DNA of 64,000 bases from Bettongia penicillata ogilbyi. Taxonomy: Eukaryota; Chordata; Mammalia; Diprotodontia; Potoroidae. The notes under the pieces are model-generated. The model was not told the DNA's origin. It searched no databases and saw only the letters and a program-made list of their open reading frames with translations. Shown piece by piece: positions 24,093 through 34,065 of this stretch. Location of the stretch: assembly GCA_023548195.1 (NCBI GenBank), contig JAJHZJ010000220.1, positions 1,619,279 through 1,683,278 on the forward strand. Reading direction: 5' to 3'. Made by a program: the position numbers and the translations under genes. Position 1 is the first letter of the stretch. Each line of letters opens with the position of its first letter.

Positions 24093-24408
24093 AGGCAGCT
24101 AGGTGATGCAGAGGATAGAGCACCAGTGCAGGAGTCAAGAGGACCTGAGTTCTAATCTCACCTCAGACACTTAGCACTCACGAGCTGTGTGACCTTGGGC
24201 AAGTCACTGAACCCCAATTGCCTCATCTTGGTTCATTTCCAGTCATCCTGATGAATATCTGGTCACTGGATTCAGATGACTCTAGAGGAGAAATGAGGCT
24301 GGTGACCTGCACATCCCTCCCTCACTCAAAACAAAGTCACCTGCAAATCATGTCATTATTTCTCTGATGGCATGTTCTTCTTCAGCAACGAAGGACAAAC
24401 ACATACAC
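24093..24408 (+). mobile_element. Full-length tRNA-headed SINE with long 3' module
   Basis: The copy opens GGCAGCTAGGTGATGCAGAG, continues GAGTCAAGAGGACCTGAGTT and GTGTGACCTTGGGCAAGTCA, then passes into a second module starting near 24,230 (TTTCCAGTCATCCTGATGAA) and ending CAACGAAGGACAAACACA. The 3' module differs from the RTE-type tail of other SINEs here and also occurs twice, without the head, at 10,679-10,800 and 11,290-11,466. Confidence 0.9.
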
Positions 24409-25267
24409 CATACCCCTAACATAATAGGACTTGCCACTGCCACCCCTTCCCTTAAGTGGTCTTTTGTTATTTCTCGCATGAGAGAGAAATGTTTCCATTT
24501 ATGGTTCTGATTTCTTTCATAAAAACACGAGATGATCACTGCTCAGGAAGCTATATAGGTCCAATGAATATAATGAAAAATATCAAGATATTATGTTCAC
24601 AGGTATTGAATCATGAATTACTATATGTAAAGGCAACAAGCCAGGAATCTGTCTTTGAGTGGTTAAGAGGATGGGGAAACCTGTCTAGAGACAATAAATA
24701 ATAAAGGAATATCATTCTGCAGTAGACAGGAAATGAGAAAAGTATCCAGAAAGTAGAACAGCAACCAGATATCTATTACTGACAAAAGGCATTGAGTGCT
24801 ACAGTATGGGACAATAACTAATGATCTATTCAGCCCTGTACAATAGTTACCTAGAATGTAAGTGCAGAAGACTCTTTTGGTTTTGATGCTCCTGTTGAAT
24901 GGCTTGAAAGCTTTGGCTTGCTCCATTTTTTAATTAGGTCAGTTTGCTCCTCCTTAGGCAACCTGGTCTGGTGGGACCATATTTCTGAGAATTTGCCATA
25001 TTAATGTTGCACTCAGAACAGATACCACATCAGTTTAAATCATTACAACTCAGAAATCCTGAACTTAAGAGATCAGTCAACCTTAGCCTTCCTGGTAGCT
25101 GGAATAAAATTATAAATTTTTAAGACTACATAATTCAGTGATAGAACCTGAGTGACTAGCCCTTTCCTTGGATAATTTCATCAACTAGCAAGAGCTGGTC
25201 AATCAAACAGCATTTTCAAATAATTTCTTCATATCTAATGATTTTTTCTATTTTCAAATATGGAATT
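24409..25267. other. Unclassified; contains copy A of a short local duplication
   Basis: The segment 24,608-24,682 recurs at 25,866-25,940. No gene is seen; the 81-, 63- and 87-codon frames overlap each other on opposite strands. Confidence 0.5.
24608..24682 (+). repeat. Short local duplication, copy A
   Basis: CATGAATTACTATATGTAAA…GAGTGGTTAAGAGGATGGGGAAA recurs near 25,870-25,940 with about nine differences in 68 aligned bases. Confidence 0.75.
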
Positions 25268-25520
25268 TCTGTTGTTTTTTAGTCATTTTAGTCATGTCAG
25301 ACTCTTCATGACTTCATTTGGGGTTTTCTTGGCAAAGATACTGGAGTGGTTGGCCATTTTCTTCTCTAGGTCATTTTGCAGATGAAAAATTGAGGTAAAC
25401 TGGTTTTTAGTGACTTGCCTAGAGGCACACAACTAATATGGTTTTGAAGCTGGATTTGAACTCATTAAAATGAGTTTGGATGATTCCTATCCCACTGCTC
25501 TATCCACTGAACTATATACT
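25268..25520 (-). mobile_element. tRNA-derived SINE with RTE-type tail
   Basis: Minus-strand copy, nearly complete. The tail side is GTTGTTTTTTAGTCATTTTA and TCAGACTCTTCATGACTTCA. The linker is GGTTTTCTTGGCAAAGATAC. The head side is GCTCTATCCACTGAACTATA. Confidence 0.88.
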
Positions 25521-25554
25521 TCATGTGTTATTTCCAAATCCTGATGACAGAATG

Positions 25555-25625
25555 TATGACATCTTAATATACTGTCTGACACATAACCAGGGCTTAATAA
25601 ATGTGTGTGGTTGAATGATTCATGG
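25555..25625 (+). mobile_element. L2 LINE 3' terminus
   Basis: CTGACACATAACCAGGGCTT followed by AATAAATGTGTGTGGTTGAATGA is the standard L2 end. Confidence 0.7.
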
Positions 25626-25858
25626 TCCAAAATTCTCAAAAATATTCTGAAATTTATTTTTGTGTCATAAAACCTATTGACATTATGTTCTTAAATAGGC
25701 AAAAAAAAATACATAGCCTTACAAATAAAATCCATCTAATTGGAATAGGTTTATAAGAATGTGTAAATATAATGTTTATTGCATGTAAATATTTATGTAT
25801 CATAGTAAATTATATTATATTATCCACTATATGCAATATATTGCATACAATTTGCATA

Positions 25859-25884
25859 TTATAATAATTCATGAATTATTATAA
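25859..25884. repeat. Perfect 26-bp palindrome
   Basis: The 26 bases equal their own reverse complement, centred on the CATG at 25,870-25,873. It starts inside an AT-rich region and overlaps the start of the local duplication copy B. Confidence 0.95.
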
Positions 25885-25940
25885 GTAAAGATAACAAACC
25901 AGGAATGTGTCTCTGAGTGGTCAAGAGAATGGGGAAAATA
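25866..25940 (+). repeat. Short local duplication, copy B
   Basis: Same-orientation partner of 24,608-24,682, about 1,258 bp away. Confidence 0.75.
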
Positions 25941-26282
25941 ATTTCTTAAAAATAGCTCATGGAAAACTACTTAAATAATTAAGATGATAATGTTTATCAA
26001 ACTAAATCGATTCCATTCTGTAAAGCAGAATCCTTGATTTCTGTCATTTGTTTAACATCTTACTAGGAAATGTCTATTTTCTTCAAGGATTTTAAAAATA
26101 TTTCCTAAAATATGTGTTAATATATTAATGTGTTAATGTGTTAAAATAATGTGTTAATATAATGTATTAATGTTCATGACAAGTGAACATGGATAAAAAA
26201 TTCATGGGAATCAGCGCAAATTTATCTGATTAGGTGAAGAACATAAAAGAACAGTGTGTTATTTCTCTCACTTCCACAACAT

Positions 26283-26745
26283 TTGTTGTTGTTCAAGCTT
26301 TCATCAATGATCAATTCTTTCTGATTCAATGATCCATAACATCTATCCTCCACTGTCTCCCAAAATCGGTCTGACCTCATGGCCATGACACTCTCTCTCC
26401 ATCTCTTCCTCTAGTATACCCTCTCCTTTTACATTTAATCTTTCTCAATATTGGAGTCTTTTCCAATGAGTTCTGTCTTCTCATTATGTGGTCAATATTA
26501 AGCTTCAGCTTCAATATTTGTCTTTCTAGTGAATAGTAAGTATTAATTTCTTTAAGTGATAACTGATTTGAAGTCCTTGCTGTCCAAGGAACTCTAAAAA
26601 ATCTTCTCCAGCACTGCAATTCAAAAGTGTTGAGTCTGTAGTACTCAAATTTTCATATAGTTCAACTTTTACAGCCACACATTGCTGATGAAAAAGAAAG
26701 CAATTTGACTGACCTTTGTTGGCAAGGTGATGTCTCTACTTGTGT
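26283..26745 (-). mobile_element. RTE/BovB-clade LINE, 3' fragment
   Basis: The minus-strand frame at 26,377-26,619 reads RRFFRVPWTARTSNQ near its start and HIMRRQNSLEKTPIL in the middle. Both are hallmark C-terminal segments of BovB-like RTE LINE proteins. Homology continues towards 26,745 (plus-strand TTGTTGGCAAGGTGATGTCTC). The element's 3' end is at the TTGTTGTTGTTC at 26,283. It is 5'-truncated and frame-disrupted. Confidence 0.88.
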
Positions 26746-28404
26746 GAATCTAATGAGAAAATATATGGAAAACTCATCAGAAACCCTAGAGCCTTATATG
26801 CGTCTTGATGGTAGTGATGAAAATGATGAAGTTCCATATCTTGATTTCAATAGTGAAAAAAATCTTTAACCTTAATCTCATAACAAGAAAAGACATAAAT
26901 ATTTATGGAATTTAACAAAAATAGAATATGAAAACAAATTCCTTATTTTTTTTTTAAATTTGAGCATAGAAGCTTTACTATGCATATAATATTTTAGATG
27001 CCTTTCAAAACATTCAAACATCTATACAGCTATAAAAAAGATTGTAGAGTTGGCCAAACAACTGTACAATTTTACAAAATTCTAGTCTATTTGACCTACT
27101 CCTAAAATCAAAATTTGAAGACCAGTATTGTCACCATCTAGTCATTCTCATAAAAATATTCAGAACACATTTTGTGCTCCAAGGTCAGATATGCTCCATC
27201 AGTTAGCTTAACTTTCAAATATGTTGCTTCTCCTCACAAAATGTCAAAATACAATGCTACCATACAGTTAACATTTGTGAAAATAAAAACCAAACTGGTC
27301 AGAAAACAGATGAAAATCATACAAAAGTAGATAGGTAGATAAGACAGATTGGAAGACATGCAAGCAGACAGATAGAAAAACAGACAGATAGATATGTATG
27401 TATAGATATAAACAGATGCATGTATTTACATATATATATACATTTCTGAGTGTATATTTGAGATTATATACCATATTCATATATGGTGTTATAGCTAAAG
27501 TAATATTTTGCTCTGAATGGTATCAGAGATGACAAATGGCTGCCCCAAAGCTATACACAGTGTTCCAGGGGGTAAAATACAAAGAGTCACTCAAGTGTTT
27601 TAGTGGAAGGCAGGAAGGAAAATGACACATATCTCTTTTTTACTGGTTTTGATTCAGTAAGTGAAAGAAGGCACAATAAAATGTTTCAATAAATCTCACA
27701 AGTCTCAAGGAAAGCAATTCTTATAAAGCAAGACTTTGAGACATGTAATTGACATTGATCACAGTGGATTTCAGAAGGAAATATGAACTTTTAAAAAATG
27801 AAAAGAGAAAAAAAATATCCTACCACTGGATCAACCACTTACTTCGTGATTTTACAAGTAAAAGGAAAAGAGGAAGTACAGAGCATACAGAAATATGATC
27901 TTTCAATGAAATTTTTTCCTCCTCCAAGTTTCTTACAGAAAATCTTTAGTATGAACAATACAGACAGTGTCCAAATTCTGTTCCTCAAGATCAGTTTTCT
28001 TTTCATATGGTAAGACACTATTCCCTCAATACATTTTCTTTCCATAACAAGATGGTCCTCATTCTAATCTGCCAACCATTATAGTAACTAATCAGTATGG
28101 TTGACAGTTGGTAGTTGACTGCATATGAAATTATTTATAGTCAGAATACATTCATAAGCCTTATTTCCCAGAGATACATTTTGGAATAATTAGTTAAAAG
28201 GTTAGAGAGGACTCACCTGTTCCTCAATTTATACATCTAAAGAGATTTATACAAACAGCAACAGTGGACTGTGCTATTGCTTCCATAAAGGTAAAATAGA
28301 AAGAGGTCCTTCATAATGACTTCAAAGAAATTGAAAATCATTGTAAATTTAAATCTGAAATGTTTAATGAAGGTCTATGAAAACGCTTATAACTGAATGT
28401 CATG
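26746..28404. other. Unclassified; short coding-like stretch and degenerate GATA repeat
   Basis: A 46-codon plus-strand open stretch (about 26,735-26,869) with acidic composition ends in a stop and lies just past the RTE fragment. I cannot identify it. A degenerate GATA/CAGA repeat fills about 27,325-27,470. Nothing else is supported. Confidence 0.4.
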
Positions 28405-30345
28405 TGCAAGAAACAGTTAATCAATAACTATTCGCTAAGTGCTTACAACATGACAGCCCCTGGTATAAGTACTAGTGAATCTACTGTGGGAGAAAATATT
28501 CAAGCAAATGTGTAAAATAAGCTATATACAAGATAAATAGCAAATAATCAATAAAAAGAAGACATTGGAAGAAAGGCTTCCTGTGGGGAAGAGAAAAAAG
28601 GATTTTAACTGGGACTTGGGGAAGTCTAAGAAGCCAAAAAGTGGAAAGAGCTTTCTAGGTATGCAGGACAGCTAGGAATAATTTCCAGAATTGTGGAGTA
28701 TCTTATTCAGGAAACAACAAAGAGGTCAGTATTGCTAGATGGCAGAGTAAATGGAGGAAGATGGTGAATAAGAGGACGAGAAAGGATGGAAGGAGTCAAT
28801 TTATTTAAAAGCCATAAAAAAAGATTTTATATTTCATTCTGTAGGTGATAGGGAACCACTGGAATTTATTCATAGGAGTGTGACAGGGTGAGACTTACAC
28901 TTAAGGAAGGTCATTTTAACAGCATAACAAAGGAGTGACTAGAGAGAGAGAAGAAATAAAGCAGAGAGTTCAGGAGTTCAGAGAGTTCAAAGAGATCAAA
29001 AACAAAGGAACTATGCAAACAATATATAGCAGGTCTTTTGAGGTATCAAAGAATAGGAAATTAAAAGGATCCCCAATAATTAGGGAATGGAATACTATTG
29101 TGCTATAAGAAATGATAAACCTGATGGTTTCAGAAAAATCTGATAAGTCTTATATGAACTGGTACAAAGTGACATGAGTAGATTCAGGAATCCATTGTAC
29201 CCTAAAACACAATATTGTTATCATGATCAAAGAAAGACTTGAGTACTTGACCCACATACAATGATCAAAGGTAATTCCAAGGGATGCATGAAGAAAAATA
29301 CTATGAACCCTAAGAGAAAGATCTGATGAACTCTTAGTGTGGATTAAAAAATATTATTTTCGCTTTATTTTTCATGGGAATTTTATATGTTTTCTTTTGC
29401 AGCATGGCTAACATGGAAATATGTTCTGTATGACTTCACATGTTAAATCAATGTAATATTGCTTGCCATCTCAAGGGCTAGTAGAGAGGTGGAAGGGGGA
29501 GAAAGAATTTGGAATTCATTTTTTTAAATTAATTTTTAAAGTTATTTATAATGTAATCAGAAAATACTTATTGAAATTTTATATATATATATATGCATAT
29601 CTACATATAAATGTATAGATATGATATATTTCAAAAGAAAGATTTGGCATTTTTAAAACCACAGGTAACTTTACAAAAAGCTTTACAAAACAATTTCAGT
29701 TGAAAGATCCCAGACCAGAGAGACACAATAATAGATGGAGAGGAATGGAAGTGAAGTAGATATTATAGATATAGCCTTCTCAAGGAGATTAGCCATAATA
29801 AAGAGGAGATATCTGAGAAAACTTCTATCTGGGAAAGGATGGGTCAAGTGAAGATATTTTGTGAAAGGGTAGAACTATCACTGTGGTGTAAGGAGGAAGG
29901 GAATTGAAAGAGACTGAAGATTAGTAAATAGAGAAGATAGAGGTGCCAATGTGCTGGAGAAGATCAAATCAAATGGGATCACTTGTGCATGAAAATCTGT
30001 TTGCTGTGGCAAGAAAGGCCTTTTCTTCTTGTGAGCCAAGGGTGAAGGAGAAAATGGTGGTAGAAGGCATCTGGGTACTTTGAAATGAAGAGGAAGATAT
30101 AAAGGGAAGTTCTCAGGGAATGAACTAGGTTTTTCAGTGAAAGACAAAGCAAGTTTCATTTCTGAGAAGATTGAGCTATGGCATGTTTGAGAAAGGATAA
30201 AAATTTTGTGAAAGCTGCTATGATGAACAGAATATGAATCGATTTTGGATGGATGAAGAAATCACCTTATTGACGTGATGGCCAAGTTGAGATTATGTAA
30301 TATAAACTTGAACCCAGTTATCACAATGTTGTGATTTTTTTTTTC
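28405..30345 (-). mobile_element. L2 LINE, long copy split by an L1
   Basis: The 3' end is at 28,410-28,460 and L2 landmarks run to about 29,000 (GATAGGGAACCACTGGAATT, GAGTGTGACAGGGTGAGACT). After an L1 insertion, minus-strand L2 sequence resumes to about 30,345 (GAGATTATGTAATATAAACTTG). The minus frame at 29,878-30,159 (…PFDLIFSSTLAPLSSLFTN…) fits the linker before the L2 reverse transcriptase. Parts of the RT region are missing. Confidence 0.65.
29035..29580 (+). mobile_element. L1 LINE 3' end inserted in L2
   Basis: Plus-strand L1 with landmarks GGAATGGAATACTATTGTGC, TTATATGAACTGGTACAAAG, CATGGCTAACATGGAAATAT and a purine-rich run near 29,485-29,510. It is 5'-truncated within the end of ORF2. 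Confidence 0.8.
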
Positions 30346-30689
30346 TTGCTTCTTTTAGCAGCATATTAGTAGAAAGAAGGAAGTAGAAGGTGGAAGAAAA
30401 AAATCCAACACTGGGTTTTGGCAGAAAGTGCACTGTCTAGTAGAAATACCACATGCTAATGATGGTGCACAAATAATGTGTGTGTGTATAATATTTTAGA
30501 GATAATCTTATGGGAAAGGCATTAGCATCAAAAGGAATTAGTGATATGGGTGAGCTTTTGGATTACAACATTATCTGCCTGTTTTCCAGTTTTCCTAGGA
30601 GTTTTTAAAAGTATGTAATATATTTGATGTTACATTCAAAACAACATTCTCTGATATTATCTCTTACATTATTCCTTACGGCACAAATA

Positions 30690-31605
30690 TTCAATGGGTA
30701 GAAAAGTGGACCTAGAGTCTGGAAGACCTGTACTCAAATGAGGATTAAGACACTTGGTAGATGTATGATCCTAGGTAAGGCCTTTAAACTTTGTTTGTCT
30801 TAATGCACTGGAAAAGCAAATGGCAAATCATTTGTCAAAATAATCCCATGGACAATATGGAGGATAGACATGTACATGAAGAGTAAGGAGAATTTTGTTA
30901 TCATTTTAGAGTTTACTTTCTCAGGATGCATGGCTATGGTAATATCTGGTTTCCAGGTGTTAGATAATAATTTCCAGAATAGGTTCAAGGATTCTAGATA
31001 GAAATTCCCAGAATAATAATGACAAACAGTCCTAGTGAGGCAGTGCTGTGAGATAAGGGGTGACATAATGTAATATTTATCACATTTGTGAAGAATGACT
31101 ATATTGCTAAAGTCATCTTGTGAGCTTAGTGTTGGCAAGATGCCTTCTGTGTCTATTATCCTATAAAGCAGGTAGGCACTGGTCAGTGAATGGGGGGAAA
31201 TTAGGGGAAAACCATAGGTAGCACATAGATGATTGCATGTAAGCACCTCAACTTGCCCCTATGGGGCTTGAGGGGATTTAGGGGTCTGCACAAGCTGTGC
31301 CTGTTTTGATTGATCCCATCAAGATGTAGGGGCAGTTGTCTACTCCCCCCTTTTTTCCAACCCCTGTAAGAAGGGTGATTAGGGAATACTTTAGGGGCTG
31401 GTTCTCCCAACAATCATTTGAGAAGGCTAGACTCGAATAAAGCTGACCATTAACCCCTCCAAAGGTTTCTGCCTGTCTGACTAGATCAAGAGTGAACCTA
31501 TGAGAGACTGGAGACTGAAACCCCCACTGCCTCCTGTGTGTTGTTTGTGTAATAGGGACAAAATGACCATGGGGTCACGAGAAGTCAGACACAACTGAAC
31601 AACTG
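30690..31605 (+). mobile_element. tRNA-derived SINE split by an insertion
   Basis: The left part (30,690-30,859) runs from the head through AAAAGCAAATGGCAAATCAT to CCCATGGACAATATG. The right part (31,566-31,605) holds only the missing tail, GGGGTCACGAGAAGTCAGAC ACAACTGAACAACTG. The two parts complement each other, so they were one SINE. Confidence 0.75.
30851..31565. mobile_element. About 700-bp insertion inside SINE, LTR-like
   Basis: The insert (about 30,860-31,556) is flanked by GACAATATG (30,851-30,859) and GACAAAATG (31,557-31,565), matching at 8 of 9. Its right third has an AATAAA at 31,438 followed by about 120 bp of GC-richer sequence ending near GGGACA, like the R-U5 part of a plus-strand LTR. 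The left border lacks a clear TG, so a solo LTR is only a working reading. The 148-codon minus-strand frame at 30,800-31,246 crosses the SINE/insert border and is not a gene. Confidence 0.45.
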
Positions 31606-33814
31606 AATTTGCCCAACCGTTTTCATATTATTTGACACTCTTTAATATACAATTGTAGGTTTTTGCTTTCTTTTGTTTGTTTGTCTTTCCCTTCTTTTAC
31701 TACATTATTAAGGATCAGGGGTTTGTTTTGCTTGTGAATATTTTCTTCCTCCTGTTACCCCCTCCTTAAACTTACTTGTTTACCTACTGTATTTTTGTAC
31801 CAAACACAATGCTTGTGGATATGTGTGTTTTCAATCTTCTTTTCACCTTCTCAGATGTCCACTTGATAGACATTCCCCCATCCTTTTCTCCAAGCTTATA
31901 AGCTTTTGTTCTCATTCATCCTAATTATTATAGATATTAAGCTCCACTGTCTTCTTTCTCCTTTCTACACTCAACCCCTCCACTGCAGCCCAATCTTTTG
32001 GAGTCAGAGGACTTCAGGGCTCTCTATATTCTCTTAGATTAGAGTGCTGGCACCATGGGGCCCTGCAGTGTCCATATCTCAGGGCTACCATGTCTGTTCC
32101 ACTGCTCTTCTTTGTGGAGGCCAAGACCCATGCTATAGATTTTCAATAATGCTGAGAATTTCTGGGAATAAATTCACTGTTTTTGCCTCCAGACACCAAG
32201 CGCTGCTTGCTATTTATATCTCTGAGCAATCTTTGTTTAGTTGGGAGGTTGCTGGAATGTTTGTCCAGAATGCTGCTAGATTTTCTGGTAGAAGCACCCC
32301 TTTTCTGTAGCCTGTGAACTTTTTGCCTGATTTTTCATGTATATCTTGGTAGAATAAATCACTTCCTGTATCTTCATGCTAGATTTCTTAATCACTATTT
32401 ATCCTAGTATTATTTTTAGTTTTTGTTTAAGGCATGAGGAATTTGATTTGTCTGCCTGTGTTGAAGCACCCATTTTGTTAAAAAAAAATCCTGCTTCATT
32501 TGCCTTAAATTATGTAGATGACAGACTAATCTACCTGCAACCTATAATCTCAATCAGAAATGGTCCAGTTTTTTGGAGCAAAAAAAATGCAATTTGCAAT
32601 CTAAAGAAAGATAAGAAATATCAGGATAAGGCTTTCAAATTTACCTCTTCTGTAAAATTACCAGATAAAAGTAGAATGGTGTACAGGAAAAGGTGAGAGA
32701 ACATGTGGAATTGTTGTGACACTTGATGGAAGATTCTTGAGATTATTTCATGCTACCTGCCCTATAGGGTACAACGAGGGTAATTTGGAAAATGATTTTT
32801 TAACTCTTTCCATCAAGACCTATAGTATCTAGAAAAGCCAAAGGAAAGGAATGAAATTATTTGGTCATTGGCCCAACCCACATTTATAAGTTAGAAAATG
32901 TAGAGTATGGTGGGAATGTAGAGATAGAAAGATACCATGTGAGGTTCTGGATATTAGGGGCAGCATAAACTTAGCAATTGTGTCTATATGTGTCTCTCTT
33001 ATTGTCTATTATATGAGCTCTATTATTTTCCTTTCTCTTATGGTTTGTGATCCCTGCAGAGAATGAAGTTGTTATATCCCTGAAATTGTGTGGCTAGTTT
33101 CTAGACTTGACCCTTTCCACTTGGGATTCAGAAATCTAGAGAAGCTTAATGCAATGCTTTGCCAAGTTCTGTTGCAACTATCACTAGGATCCTATTCTTC
33201 TAGAAAAGTACAGAAAAGAAGAAAAAAATGATATAAATAAAGGAAAGGAGGATCTCTAGATAGATGATCCAGCAAGTAAAATGATCCATGTTTTGACAAT
33301 TATAGAAAAATTCCTGGCTGACATAGTTTAGCATATAGCATCTGTGGGTGTTAACAATCACAGAGAGGTAAGCTTTGGCTTCCTCAAATCAATTGAGCAA
33401 CCACAATATTGGTCTCAGTTTTGATCATATTTCTATATGTAAAAGACAGCCAGAGGAAGGCCAGAGCCTTACAACAGATCCTGAAGAAGAACAAGAATGG
33501 CATATCCTTGCCCTGTATTTGAAAACTATATCCTTACATGCTAAGTGTAATTTATTTCATCCTTTTTTTATATAAATCAGGTCATCCATTTGTACGATTT
33601 TAATAGCTTAGTTTGGAATAGCTGCTAGAAACCTTCTAAAGCAATGTAATAATGACAAGAAAGACACGGTCAAAGTTAGCACTTTTTTTTCTTTATGGGT
33701 ATATTTCCCCATTATTGGTGAGTATATGCCAGATTCACTGAATTCTGATCATTCGGGGCAACATAATAGAGATGTATCAAACAAGTAATTGAAAGAAAAA
33801 GACAGGTTCCAGTG
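31606..33814. other. Unclassified sequence
   Basis: No gene recognised. Plus-strand frames at 32,044-32,310 and 32,376-32,696 (88 and 106 codons) lie near each other but show no domain, no splice pattern and no matching repeat that I know. 31,640-32,360 could be an old LINE or LTR fragment. Confidence 0.35.
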
Positions 33815-34065
33815 GATATTAGTTTTGGTGAGGGCAAGGACCATTTTCTTTATTCCCCTCTTCTCTCCTCTCTTCTACTCTCCTTTCTTCCACTCCCCTT
33901 CCTTCTCCTTCCTTTTCCTTTCCTGTCCTCTCTTCTTCCTTTCTTCCCCTTCCCCTTCTACTCTCCTCTCCTCTCCTGTTCTCTCATGTTTTGTTTTATT
34001 TTTATTGGTATATATAGCACAGTACTTTTCACATAACAAGTAATTATTGAATGAATGAAGTTATT
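33815..34065 (+). mobile_element. L2 LINE 3' end with expanded pyrimidine tract
   Basis: GTGAGGGCAAGGACCATTTT on the left and TATAGCACAGTACTTTTCAC…TTATTGAATGAATGAAG on the right are the two halves of the L2 3' end. Between them lies about 150 bp of C/T-only sequence. Confidence 0.75.
33842..33990 (+). repeat. Polypyrimidine tract
   Basis: Nearly pure C/T, with mixed CTTC, CCTT and CTCTC units. The Ser/Phe/Leu/Pro-rich frames here are translations of this tract. Confidence 0.92.

Noticed and set aside
30800..31246. 148-codon minus-strand open frame
   Set aside because: It runs across the border between a SINE and an insertion, so it cannot be an ancestral gene. No domain is visible.
32044..32696. 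Two neighbouring plus-strand frames of 88 and 106 codons as possible exons
   Set aside because: No shared frame, no convincing splice sites, no recognisable protein family, and low-complexity Phe/Ile/Lys-rich composition.
33789..34043. Two Phe/Leu/Ser/Pro-rich frames suggesting a membrane protein
   Set aside because: They are produced by the polypyrimidine tract inside an L2 3' end.
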